From contig CANLTN010000013.1 in the NCBI GenBank assembly GCA_947494035.1, positions 1 through 64,000 on the forward strand: 64,000 nt of DNA, in the 5' to 3' direction. Made by a program: the position numbers and the translations under genes. The DNA comes from Pseudovibrio sp947494035. Lineage in GTDB: Bacteria > Pseudomonadota > Alphaproteobacteria > Rhizobiales > Stappiaceae. The notes beneath the pieces were generated by a model. That model had not been told where the DNA came from, did no database searches, and saw only the letters and a list, made by a program, of their open reading frames with translations. Positions 51,769-60,686 of this stretch are shown piece after piece. The stretch's first letter is position 1. Each line of letters starts with the position of its first letter.

Positions 51769-51853
51769 AGCTACACTCTCAAGTTTGGAGCACAAGCAAG
51801 CCAGCTTCGCCAGTCTTGCCGCTTATTATGCCCACCTCAACTCAGGAAGAAAC

Positions 51854-52855
51854 TCATGCGTCGGCTGTGAGAGTTTCTAACCGCTTGAGAAGAATGCTAC
51901 GGGTTTCCTCATCAACGAAGGCTGCTTCCAGTGCATTCTTGGTGATGGACTTCTGGACGTCGTAAGTCCAACCAAACACACGAGAAGTTTCAACGTACTC
52001 ATGACCAAGTGTGGTGCGGAAGAATGGCGGATCATCGGAGTTCAGGGTGATGCGAACGCCAGCCTGACGGAGCAGGTTCACCGGATGGAAGCGCAGGTTT
52101 GAGTAGACGCCGAGCGCAATGTTGGAATGTGGGCACACTTCGAGAGTGATTTCCTCATCCACCAGCCGCTGGACCAGTGCTTCATCTTCAACGGCGCGGA
52201 CACCATGACCAATACGTGTGATCTTCAGGTAGTCGAGTGCATCACGCACACTTTCAGCGCCGCCGAACTCACCGGCATGTGCTGTCAGGCCGAGACCTGC
52301 TTCACCCGCCATGGCGAACGCTTTAACGAAGTCCTTTGCCGGACCGATACGCTCGTCACCTGCCAGACCGAAACCAGTGACCAGTGGGTGCGGGTTGTCG
52401 ATCACGGCCTTGACCGCAGCTTCAACGGATTCAGCGCCTTCGTGACGGACACCGAGCGGCACCAGGCGACCTTCGATACCAGTGTCTGCCTTTGCACGCT
52501 CCAGACCAGCCACAATACCTTCCAGATAGGATTTGTAGCTCAGGCCTGCTTTGACGGCGTGGTCAGGGGAGATGAAAACTTCCGCGTAGATCACACCTTC
52601 AGCTGCGAGCATCTTGTAGTAGGTTTCCGCCAGCTCAGCGTAATCGCCTGGGCGACGGAATAAGGATGCAGCTTCATCATACTGTTGAATGAAGGTTGTA
52701 AAATCATGCCAGCTGTAGGCTCCGTTGGCGTCAAACAGATCACCAAGGTCTACATCATAGCGTTGAGCCAGCTTTCTTACGAGCGTTGGGGGTGCTGCGC
52801 CTTCGATATGGCAGTGCAATTCAGCACGCGGCACCACATTTTGCATTGGTCTCAT
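51854..52855 (-). CDS. add: Adenosine deaminase family protein
   Basis: A 333-residue Zn deaminase: metal ligands in AELHCHIEG, LTAHAGE, RIGHGVRA and NSDDPPFF, with ECCPHSN-like LEVCPHSNIALG. It should convert adenosine to inosine (or, given the SDDPPFF form, possibly adenine to hypoxanthine). It is 3 bases downstream of the PhyH-like gene and so co-transcribed. Inosine formed would be cleaved by PunA. Confidence 0.9.
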   Translation of the reverse strand: MRPMQNVVPRAELHCHIEGAAPPTLVRKLAQRYDVDLGDLFDANGAYSWHDFTTFIQQYDEAASLFRRPGDYAELAETYYKMLAAEGVIYAEVFISPDHAVKAGLSYKSYLEGIVAGLERAKADTGIEGRLVPLGVRHEGAESVEAAVKAVIDNPHPLVTGFGLAGDERIGPAKDFVKAFAMAGEAGLGLTAHAGEFGGAESVRDALDYLKITRIGHGVRAVEDEALVQRLVDEEITLEVCPHSNIALGVYSNLRFHPVNLLRQAGVRITLNSDDPPFFRTTLGHEYVETSRVFGWTYDVQKSITKNALEAAFVDEETRSILLKRLETLTADA

Positions 52856-52858
52856 TTC

Positions 52859-53734
52859 TTAAAATCCGTGCATTGGCTTGTCTTTAGCCCGAACAATCCA
52901 GTTGTCATCCGACCATTTCGCCGTACCGTCTACCATATGCAAGGCATAAGCGTGACGGGATTTATCGGACCGGTTGGGTGCAGATTTGTGTGGCACCAGA
53001 CCGTGGAGGATAACAAGGGTCCCTTTGGGGGCGACAAGTGGAGCTGCATCATCTGCAGATTTCTCGAGTGGGGTTTCGTCCAGAGACTCCATCACCAAGC
53101 CTTCACCGTTGTAATGAAAGCGTTTGCGCAGTGGTCCTTTGTGACCACCCGGCACGCCATACAGCCCGCCATTGGTTTCATCCGCATCTTCCAGAGCGAA
53201 CCAGAAACCGGTGCAGGTCAACGGTGTTGTGTGAAGGAATGTGGAGTCCTGATGATTGTTTACTTCACCGCCAATGTGAGGCGGTTTGAAGATGTACATG
53301 GACTGGGCAAGCAGAGGCTCTGCCAGCCCAATATCTTTTGCAACACGCTGCATTTTCGCAGAGCGTGAAAACTGCTCAAACACCGGGTCATAGTCATGCA
53401 GAGCATGGCCAACTTTGTTGAGTGCCTGATGTTTGTCCTTGGTCAGAGCACCGTTGTCATCAAATGCCTCAGCCTCGAAGAAGAAACGGATCTTATCGCC
53501 GCTTTCGCGGAAATAGGCATCCTTCGCATGGGCCTGCGCATTTGTTTCAAACACTGACGCGACGGTTGACGGGTCGAACTCGTCAATCAGCCGGGTCATC
53601 CGTGCTTTGAGTTGGTCGCATTCTTCCGGAGAAGCAAATCCTTCAAGGATCAGGAAGCCATCTTCTTCAAACGCCTGCTTCATCTCAGGCGTTAAACTTC
53701 CATCTTGTTGTGCAGTAAACTTACGTGCCTGCAT
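52859..53734 (-). CDS. Phytanoyl-CoA dioxygenase (PhyH) family protein
   Basis: A 291-residue Fe(II)/2-oxoglutarate oxygenase. The iron ligands are His and Asp in NNHQDSTF and His in HGLVPHKSAPN, and the 2-oxoglutarate Arg is probably in KSRHAYALHMV. It is like the PHYHD1 group (FKPPHIGGEVNNHQD, EDADETNGGLYGVPGGHKG). The substrate is unknown. It is tightly linked to add, 3 bases away, in a nucleoside salvage region. Confidence 0.88.
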   Translation of the reverse strand: MQARKFTAQQDGSLTPEMKQAFEEDGFLILEGFASPEECDQLKARMTRLIDEFDPSTVASVFETNAQAHAKDAYFRESGDKIRFFFEAEAFDDNGALTKDKHQALNKVGHALHDYDPVFEQFSRSAKMQRVAKDIGLAEPLLAQSMYIFKPPHIGGEVNNHQDSTFLHTTPLTCTGFWFALEDADETNGGLYGVPGGHKGPLRKRFHYNGEGLVMESLDETPLEKSADDAAPLVAPKGTLVILHGLVPHKSAPNRSDKSRHAYALHMVDGTAKWSDDNWIVRAKDKPMHGF

Positions 53735-53830
53735 GTTGCATTCCCCTCTTATGTAACACGACGGATGCCTCTCCTTGCACCCCTTAACGATTGCAATTTC
53801 TAAGCAATTCGGAAATATATCGCGCTACAC

Positions 53831-53861
53831 TAAACTGGGCAAACACCGTTTGCCCAGTTTA
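53831..53861. terminator. Strong hairpin between deoB and the PhyH-like gene
   Basis: TAAACTGGGCAAAC (53831-53844) and GTTTGCCCAGTTTA (53848-53861) make a perfect 14-bp stem with a 3-base loop, 25 bases past deoB. On the plus strand TTTTTTTTT follows; on the minus strand the tail is weak. It probably ends or limits the deo transcript. Confidence 0.7.
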
Positions 53862-53886
53862 TTTTTTTTTAAATCCCTCAGTGGAT

Positions 53887-55107
53887 TTAAAGAAAGCTAT
53901 TTCCGTTCTCGCCCGCTGCAATGCCAAGGTGCTTGGCTACGGTTTCACCGATATCAGCAAAAGTCGGGCGTTTTCCGATGTTGGACCCCTGCTCGCCTTT
54001 TACCAATGCCAGAACAGGCACGTGCTCACGGGTGTGGTCTGTGCCTTTCCAGGTTGGGTCACAACCGTGGTCAGCAGTCAGAATGAGCAGATCGCCATCG
54101 TTCATCTTTTCGATCATCTCTGGCAAACGCTTGTCAAAGTGCTCCAGAGCTGCAGCATAGCCCGGTACGTCACGGCGGTGACCGTAAAGCATATCGAAGT
54201 CGACGAAGTTGGAAAATACGAGGTCTCCGTCTTTCGCCAGATCCATTGCTTCCAGAGTCCGGTCAAAGAGCTGATCGTTGCCAGCACCCTTCAGCAGTTT
54301 GGTAATACCCTGTGCTGCGTAAATGTCCGAGATCTTGCCGACTGCAATCACCTGACGGCCAGCATCTTCCAGACGGTCCAGAACAGTTGGAGCCGGAGGA
54401 AGAACAGAGTAGTCACGACGGTTTGGTGTCCGCTCGAAGCCAGCTTCAACTGAGCCAACAAACGGACGGGCAATCACACGACCGATGTTGTATTCGTCAA
54501 CCAGCTTGCGGCACTTCACACAAAGATCGAGCAGACGCTCAAGGCCGAACGTCTCTTCGTGAGCAGCGATCTGAAGAACACTATCTGCGGAGGTGTAGAG
54601 GATCGGCTTGCCGGTTTTGACATGCTCTTCACCGAATTCCTCGATGACAACCGTCCCGGACCCATGTGTCAGGCACAGAACGCCCGGCAGTTCGCCAACT
54701 TCGATGATTTTTTCGATCAGTTCCGCAGGGAAGGATGGGTTTTCATTCGGGAAGTAGCCCCAGTCAAATGTGACTGGCACGCCAGCGATTTCCCAATGGC
54801 CCGATGGTGTGTCTTTGCCGTTGGAGACTTCAGCAGCGAAGCCCCAATTGGCTTCCGGAGTGCCCGAAAAATCCAGACCTTTGATAGCTTTGCCAGTGGA
54901 TGCACGAGCGGCAGCGCCCAGTCCAAGACGATCCATGTTTGGCACGGAAAGAAGACCGCTACGCAGACCTTCTTTATCGCCTTTGCCTTCTGCACATGCA
55001 TCAGCAATGTGACCGAGGGTGTCGGAGCCGACATCGCCAAACTTGTCAGCGTCGTCGGCAGCGCCGATACCGAAGCTGTCGAGTACACACATAATTGCGC
55101 GTGGCAT
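53887..55107 (-). CDS. deoB: Phosphopentomutase
   Basis: A 406-residue alkaline-phosphatase-fold mutase that interconverts (deoxy)ribose 1- and 5-phosphates. Metal-site parts are CVLDSFGIGAADDA, SADSVLQIAAHE, FSNFVDFDMLYGHRRD and LTADHGCDPTW. It bridges the phosphorylases PunA/DeoA and the aldolase DeoC. It is 98 bases downstream of deoA. Confidence 0.96.
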   Translation of the reverse strand: MPRAIMCVLDSFGIGAADDADKFGDVGSDTLGHIADACAEGKGDKEGLRSGLLSVPNMDRLGLGAAARASTGKAIKGLDFSGTPEANWGFAAEVSNGKDTPSGHWEIAGVPVTFDWGYFPNENPSFPAELIEKIIEVGELPGVLCLTHGSGTVVIEEFGEEHVKTGKPILYTSADSVLQIAAHEETFGLERLLDLCVKCRKLVDEYNIGRVIARPFVGSVEAGFERTPNRRDYSVLPPAPTVLDRLEDAGRQVIAVGKISDIYAAQGITKLLKGAGNDQLFDRTLEAMDLAKDGDLVFSNFVDFDMLYGHRRDVPGYAAALEHFDKRLPEMIEKMNDGDLLILTADHGCDPTWKGTDHTREHVPVLALVKGEQGSNIGKRPTFADIGETVAKHLGIAAGENGNSFL

Positions 55108-55205
55108 TCGCGTTTCCTTCGTTTTGGAGGACAGCTCTCAATCAGATAATGTCTGCTCTAATAGAGGTGAGAGGCTGTCCTGCCAGTTAATTATTGCTGC
55201 GCGGA

Positions 55206-56522
55206 TTAAGGCGCAATACGGTCACGAACTGTGGCGAACTCTTTGACGTCCGCTGCAGAACCGAAGGAGTATGCGTCACGCAGAACTTTTTCTGCGCGCT
55301 CAACCTGATCTTCGGTGTGTGCGTGGATCACAGCGATTGGAGTTTCGCTGTCGACAGTTGTGCCAACACCAGCGATATCTGTCAGACCAACAGCAGGATC
55401 AATTTCATCCGCTGCGGCACGACGACCACCACCAAGTTCAACAACTGCAAGACCAACGGCGCGTGCATTCACACCAGTGACCAGAGATGCTTCCGGAACA
55501 TGAACCGCGCGCTGGATCGGAGCCTTGGCAAGGTATGCTTCCGGCTTTTCCATGAAGTCGTTTGGACCGCCGAGTTCACCGACCATTTTGCCGAAGATTT
55601 CAGCTGCCTTACCGGAGGTGAAGGCTTCTTCCATCTTCTTCTTACCGTCATCAACGGAGTCAGCAAGACCAGATGTAGCAAGACCTTCTGCACCGATTGC
55701 AACGGTCACATCCCACAGACGGTTGTCAACGTGAGTGCCTTTGAGGAAGTCAACAGCGTTCTGAACTTCGATCGCGTTACCAGCAGCAGATGCCAGAGAC
55801 TCGTTCATGTCGGTCAGCAACGCAGTGGTTTTGAGACCCGCACCGTTTGCAACAAGCACGAGGCTTTCTGCCAAAGCTTTCGCATCTTCATAGTTTGCCA
55901 TGAATGCGCCGGTGCCCCACTTAACGTCGAGAACCAAAGTTTCAAGGCCAGCAGCGAGCTTCTTGGACAGGATGGATGCAGTAATGAGATCAATGCTCTC
56001 AACAGTCGCGGTCACATCACGGATACCGTAGAAGCGCTTGTCAGCAGGTGCCAGGTCACCGGTCTGGCCGATGATTGCACAGCCAACGTCACGAACAACC
56101 TTGCGGAACAGTTCGTTGGATGGTTTTGCGGTGTAGCCTGGAATGGTTTCCAGTTTGTCCAGCGTACCGCCGGTGTGACCGAGGCCACGACCAGAGATCA
56201 TTGGAACAGCAGCACCGTTTGCAGCCAAAGCAGGAGCGAGCATCAGAGAAACGTTGTCGCCAACACCACCGGTGGAGTGCTTGTCAACGATTGGCGCGTC
56301 GATGTCGGACCAGTCGAGAACGTCGCCACTGTCGCGCATGCCAAGTGTCAGAGCAACACGCTCGTTCACAGTGAGACCATTAAAAAACACAGCCATTGCC
56401 AGAGCAGCAATTTGCCCCTCGGTTACGCTATTGTCGGTGATGCCCTTTACGAAGAACTGGATTTCTTCTTTGCTAAGGACTTCGCCTTGACGTTTCTTAC
56501 GAACGATTTCTTGAGGAAGCAT
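55206..56522 (-). CDS. deoA: Thymidine phosphorylase
   Basis: A 438-residue pyrimidine-nucleoside phosphorylase with DKHSTGGVGDNVS, the signature SGRGLGHTGGTLDKLE and KWGTGAFM. It yields thymine and deoxyribose 1-phosphate. The ATG at 56522 is one base past the deoC stop (TGATATG); a longer frame upstream overlaps deoC and is rejected. Confidence 0.96.
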   Translation of the reverse strand: MLPQEIVRKKRQGEVLSKEEIQFFVKGITDNSVTEGQIAALAMAVFFNGLTVNERVALTLGMRDSGDVLDWSDIDAPIVDKHSTGGVGDNVSLMLAPALAANGAAVPMISGRGLGHTGGTLDKLETIPGYTAKPSNELFRKVVRDVGCAIIGQTGDLAPADKRFYGIRDVTATVESIDLITASILSKKLAAGLETLVLDVKWGTGAFMANYEDAKALAESLVLVANGAGLKTTALLTDMNESLASAAGNAIEVQNAVDFLKGTHVDNRLWDVTVAIGAEGLATSGLADSVDDGKKKMEEAFTSGKAAEIFGKMVGELGGPNDFMEKPEAYLAKAPIQRAVHVPEASLVTGVNARAVGLAVVELGGGRRAAADEIDPAVGLTDIAGVGTTVDSETPIAVIHAHTEDQVERAEKVLRDAYSFGSAADVKEFATVRDRIAP

Positions 56523-56523
56523 A

Positions 56524-57303
56524 TCAGTAGGTCTCTTTAGTGGTGGTGTCACGGTCTTCGATGCCTGCAAGCACTGCATCAAGCAGGCCACTTGCGCCAA
56601 AACGGAACGTTGCTGCAGATACCCAGTTGCTGCCCATCAGTTCGTCAGCCAGTTTGAGGTATTCAGCTGCGTCTTCTACGCTGCGCACACCACCAGCTGG
56701 CTTGAAGCCAACAGTGCGATGATCTTCCTTGGAAGTTTCACGCAGAACATTGAGCATGATTTCGGCTGATTCCAGAGTTGCGTTGACCTTCACCTTACCT
56801 GTCGAGGTTTTGATGAAGTCTGCGCCCTGCGCAATTGCAACTTCAGATGCGACGTGGATCAGACGAGGATCCTTCAGCTCACCAGTTTCAAGGATAACCT
56901 TAAGCAATGCTGGAGCAGGAATTGCTTTACGCACCTGTTTGATCTGATCTTCAGCGAAACCACGACGGCCTTCAGCGAATGCGCGATATGGCATGACGAG
57001 GTCAATTTCGTCCGCGCCGTCTGCGAGAGCCTGCTTGGTTTCTTCGATCACTGCAGCTGTGTCTTCACCGCCAGCAGGGAAGTTCACAACAGTCGCGATG
57101 CGGACCGGTGAGTTCTTCAGCAGTTCAGCAGCCTGCTTTACAAAGCGAGGCCAGATGCAGATAGCTGCAGTGTAACCATAAGGTGTAGTGGAGCGCTCAA
57201 TAAGTGCTGCTACATCTTCTGCAGTACAATCATCATTCAGGTTGGTTAGATCGATTAGTCCTAGAGCACGCTTTGCTGTTTCTTTTATCGATGCTTCGGT
57301 CAT
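56524..57303 (-). CDS. deoC: Deoxyribose-phosphate aldolase
   Basis: A 259-residue class I aldolase that splits deoxyribose 5-phosphate to glyceraldehyde 3-phosphate and acetaldehyde. The Schiff-base Lys is in ADFIKTSTGKV, the proton-relay Lys in VGFKPAGGVRS, and DLTNLNDDCT is at the start. The ATG at 57303 follows AAGGAAACTGG. Confidence 0.95.
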   Translation of the reverse strand: MTEASIKETAKRALGLIDLTNLNDDCTAEDVAALIERSTTPYGYTAAICIWPRFVKQAAELLKNSPVRIATVVNFPAGGEDTAAVIEETKQALADGADEIDLVMPYRAFAEGRRGFAEDQIKQVRKAIPAPALLKVILETGELKDPRLIHVASEVAIAQGADFIKTSTGKVKVNATLESAEIMLNVLRETSKEDHRTVGFKPAGGVRSVEDAAEYLKLADELMGSNWVSAATFRFGASGLLDAVLAGIEDRDTTTKETY

Positions 57304-57317
57304 TTTGCCAGTTTCCT

Positions 57318-58124
57318 TCAAGCCATGTTTTTGAGGAAGGCACGCAAAATCTTTTTGATCTTGGCCGCTCCAAGCGGGGCCATTTCCTTAGTTTCATCAT
57401 GAGAGAGGCCGTGGGCTTGTAGGCCAGCTCCCATATTGGTGATGGTGGAGATTGCTGCGACGCGCATGCCAAGGAAGCGAGACATGATCACTTCCGGAAC
57501 GGTGGACATGCCAACGGCATCAGCACCGAGCACCTGAGACATGCGAATTTCTGCCGGGGTCTCGAAAGACGGTCCGGAGAACCACATGTAGACGCCCTCT
57601 TCGAGATCTTCACCAACTTGAGCAGCTGCTTTTTTGAGCTGCTCACGAAGCTCTGGATCATATGCGGCGGAAAGATCGAGGAAACGGCTCTCGTCTTCTT
57701 CGCCGATGAGTGGGTTCAGACCAGACCAGTTGATGTGGTCGTTGATCAGCATTGGAGAACCCGGTTTGATATTTTCACGCAGGGAGCCTGCAGCATTGGT
57801 TGCAACGATTGTTTCACAACCAAGTGCCTGAAGTGTTTCAAGCGGAGTGCGCATCACGGATGGATTGCCGCTCTCATAGTAGTGTGCACGGCCGGACAGA
57901 ATAACAACCGGAACACCTTCCAAAGTGCCTGCAACAAGCTCGCTTGCGTGCGCAGTAACGGATGAGACTGGGAAACCTGTGAGGCGGTTATATGGCACGC
58001 GAACCGCGTCTTCGACTTCTTCAGCAAGAGAACCCAGACCAGAACCGAGGATCATTCCAACTTTATAATCACCTGGGCGAGCAGCGCGTACAATATCCGC
58101 TGACTCTTTACCAAATCCGCTCAT
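57318..58124 (-). CDS. punA: Purine-nucleoside phosphorylase (trimeric type)
   Basis: A 268-residue phosphorylase: GMILGSGLGSLAEEVE (phosphate loop), ILSGRAHYYE, ATNAAGSL and MWFSGPSFETPAEIRM, then SMSTVPE-like GMSTVPEVI and the base-binding TNMGAGL. It cleaves inosine and guanosine (and deoxy forms). The start is an ATG two codons into an open frame that begins with TTG, 2 bases after the cdd stop. Confidence 0.95.
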   Translation of the reverse strand: MSGFGKESADIVRAARPGDYKVGMILGSGLGSLAEEVEDAVRVPYNRLTGFPVSSVTAHASELVAGTLEGVPVVILSGRAHYYESGNPSVMRTPLETLQALGCETIVATNAAGSLRENIKPGSPMLINDHINWSGLNPLIGEEDESRFLDLSAAYDPELREQLKKAAAQVGEDLEEGVYMWFSGPSFETPAEIRMSQVLGADAVGMSTVPEVIMSRFLGMRVAAISTITNMGAGLQAHGLSHDETKEMAPLGAAKIKKILRAFLKNMA

Positions 58125-58126
58125 AA

Positions 58127-58531
58127 TCAATCCTCAATCTGTTCATTCAATTCAAAGCCAGCAGGCAGCAGTTCTTCCATGGTGAAGGTTCTGCGCAGAC
58201 CTTCCAAATTGGCAACATGGATCTTGATCTGCCGATTGCTTGCAAATTCTGAAAGTTTTTGACGGCAACCACCACATGGTGTGCACAGCGCGGCGTCCGC
58301 GATCACTACAACCTCGTCAATCTTGGTGGAGCCAGCACGGACCATTGCCGCGATTGCTCCGCCTTCAGCACAGGTGCCTTCCGGGAAAGCGCCGTTTTCG
58401 ACGTTGCACCCGGAGACTAATTTGCCATCAGTGGTGAGCAATGCAGCGCCCACCTTGAAGTTGGAGTATGGCGCGTAGGCGGTTTCTCGGGCCGCCTTCG
58501 CTTCTTCAAAAAGCTTATCAAACGCACTCAT
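58127..58531 (-). CDS. cdd: Cytidine deaminase
   Basis: A 134-residue small tetrameric type deaminase: FKVGAALLT, NVENGAFPEGTCAEGGAI (Zn ligand Cys and catalytic Glu) and PCGGCRQKL (two Cys ligands). It makes uridine from cytidine. It is 11 bases downstream of the permease gene and nearly abuts punA. Confidence 0.96.
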   Translation of the reverse strand: MSAFDKLFEEAKAARETAYAPYSNFKVGAALLTTDGKLVSGCNVENGAFPEGTCAEGGAIAAMVRAGSTKIDEVVVIADAALCTPCGGCRQKLSEFASNRQIKIHVANLEGLRRTFTMEELLPAGFELNEQIED

Positions 58532-58542
58532 TATTATTTTCC

Positions 58543-59511
58543 TTATGTACGCTCTTTAACGTATGGGATACCAGATGCTTTCGGTGGGATTGCGCGACCG
58601 ATAAAGCCTGCAAGAAGAACCACAGTCAGCACGTAAGGCAGAGCCTGGAAGACCTGAACAGGAACCTCACCAATTCCAGGAATTTCCTGACCCTGAAGAC
58701 GAATTGCCAATGCATCCAGGAATCCGAAGAGAAGGCATGTGAACATGGCGTTCACTGGCTTCCACTTTGCAAAGATTAGAGCTGCCAGAGCAATAAAGCC
58801 CTTACCCGCGCTCATATCCTTGATAAAACCAGCGCCCTGCGCAACAGACAGGTAAGCACCGGAGAATCCGCAGAGAATACCACAGATGATCGTTGCCCTG
58901 TAACGTAGCAGTGTTACTGACAGACCGGCTGTATCAGCTGCAGAAGGGTTCTCGCCAACAGCACGCAGACGCAGACCAAAGCGGGTTCTGAACACAATCC
59001 ACCAGACCAGCGGCACGGCAGCGAAAGATGCATATACCAGGATGTTGTGACCGGAGATCAGGTTTGCGTAGATTGGGCCGAACACCGGGAAGTCCGCCAA
59101 AGCATCAGCAAATGGAAGCTCAATGTTGTTGAACCGGCTTGCACTATCCAATGCAGGCGTACGACCACCTTGTGAGAACCACGCCTGACCAAGCAATACT
59201 GTCAAACCAGCTGCAAGGAAGTTGATCGCAACACCGGAAACCACCTGGTTGCCGCGCTGGGTAATAGATGCGTAACCGTGTATCAATGCCAACAGGACAG
59301 AAACGAAGATACCAGCCAGCAAACCGATCCATGGGCTCTGGAATACGTAGGCGGCGGCGGCGGCAGCAAATGCCGAGCCGAGGATCTTCCCTTCCAGACC
59401 GATATCTACGATACCGGAGCGCTCTGAGAATAGGCCTGCAAGGCACGCAAACAGAAGAGGAGTTGACAGCCGGAACGTACTGTCGAGAACAAGAATAATT
59501 GTGTCTAACAT
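58543..59511 (-). CDS. Nucleoside ABC transporter permease (NupC/YufQ-like)
   Basis: A 322-residue inner-membrane permease of the BPD_transp_2 family with about nine helices. It begins LDSTFRLSTPLLFACLAGLF and has ERSGIVDIGLEGKILGSA and LRAVGENPSAADTAGL as typical sequences. It forms the channel with the next permease. It is 10 bases downstream of that gene. Confidence 0.92.
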   Translation of the reverse strand: MLDTIILVLDSTFRLSTPLLFACLAGLFSERSGIVDIGLEGKILGSAFAAAAAAYVFQSPWIGLLAGIFVSVLLALIHGYASITQRGNQVVSGVAINFLAAGLTVLLGQAWFSQGGRTPALDSASRFNNIELPFADALADFPVFGPIYANLISGHNILVYASFAAVPLVWWIVFRTRFGLRLRAVGENPSAADTAGLSVTLLRYRATIICGILCGFSGAYLSVAQGAGFIKDMSAGKGFIALAALIFAKWKPVNAMFTCLLFGFLDALAIRLQGQEIPGIGEVPVQVFQALPYVLTVVLLAGFIGRAIPPKASGIPYVKERT

Positions 59512-59521
59512 GTCCGTCTCC

Positions 59522-60625
59522 TTAAGCTTCTGCTGTGTCTGAAGAGAAGCGATCGAAGAACGCTACGACTGCTGGTCGGAACATATGCTCCAGAGCACCA
59601 GCGAAGAGAATGACCAGTGCCTGAATGACTACGATCATATCGCGAGAGATTGTCGGGATTTCGAAGGCCAGTTCTGCCCCGCCCTGATAAAGCAAACCGA
59701 AGAGCATGGCTGCGAGAATAATTCCGATCGGGTGCCCTCGTCCCATCAGCGCTACCGCAATACCTACGAAGCCAGCACCACCTGCAAAGTCGAGCAGCAG
59801 ACGGGTTTGCTCACCCATCACAACGTTGATGCCCATGAGGCCTGCAAGCGCACCGGAGATCAACATGGTGATAATCGTGATGCGTACCGGAGAAATACCG
59901 GCATAGGCTGCTGCGTCCGGGTTCTTACCAAAGCTGCGGATTTCATAGCCGAGTTTGGTGTGCCAGATGAGAAGCCAAACCACCACACAAACTGCAAGAG
60001 CGAGGAAGAACGCCAGGTTCACCGGAGACTGACCGAAGTCGAAGCTGGTGAAGACGTTTCTGAGAAGCGGAAGCTGACCGCCTGCCTCGAAGTTGCGAGA
60101 GGATGGAGACATGGTCCCCTGAGGGATCAGGATGTTTGACAACAGGTACACCATCAACGCAGATGCGATGAAGTTGAACATGATTGTCGTGATCACGATG
60201 TGAGATCCGCGCTTCGCTTGCAAGTAAGCCGGGATGAACGCCCAAGCTGCCCCGAAGAGCGCGCCGCCTGCAATGGCAAACGGGAATGTGACCCACCATG
60301 GAATGAAGCGGTCGAGCGCAAGACAAGCCAGCGCGATACCCAGACCGCCTACGTAGGCCTGACCTTCTCCACCAATGTTAAACAGACCGGCATGGAAGGC
60401 GACTGCCACGGCCAAACCGGTAAAGATAAAGTTGGTTGCGTAGTAGAGGGTATAGCCAATGCCCTCACCATAACCCAAGGCGCCCCAAACGAGCCATTTA
60501 ACAGCTTCGAATGGATCTTCGCCGATGATTACAACTACCAAGCCAGAAACGATGAATGCCGCGATCAGGTTGAGGGCCGGTAGCAGACCGAAATCAACCC
60601 AACGAGGAAGTTGCCCCTTACTCAT
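59522..60625 (-). CDS. Nucleoside ABC transporter permease (NupB/YufP-like)
   Basis: A 367-residue BPD_transp_2 family permease. FHAGLFNIGGEGQAYVGGLG and RSFGKNPDAAAYAGISPVR are signature parts; about ten helices. It pairs with the downstream permease. It lies 61 bases after the ATPase gene. Confidence 0.92.
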   Translation of the reverse strand: MSKGQLPRWVDFGLLPALNLIAAFIVSGLVVVIIGEDPFEAVKWLVWGALGYGEGIGYTLYYATNFIFTGLAVAVAFHAGLFNIGGEGQAYVGGLGIALACLALDRFIPWWVTFPFAIAGGALFGAAWAFIPAYLQAKRGSHIVITTIMFNFIASALMVYLLSNILIPQGTMSPSSRNFEAGGQLPLLRNVFTSFDFGQSPVNLAFFLALAVCVVVWLLIWHTKLGYEIRSFGKNPDAAAYAGISPVRITIITMLISGALAGLMGINVVMGEQTRLLLDFAGGAGFVGIAVALMGRGHPIGIILAAMLFGLLYQGGAELAFEIPTISRDMIVVIQALVILFAGALEHMFRPAVVAFFDRFSSDTAEA

Positions 60626-60686
60626 TTCTGTGTTCCCCCAAATGTCAGGTCAAAGCAAATATTATTATAAAGCAGGGTGTTCATGA

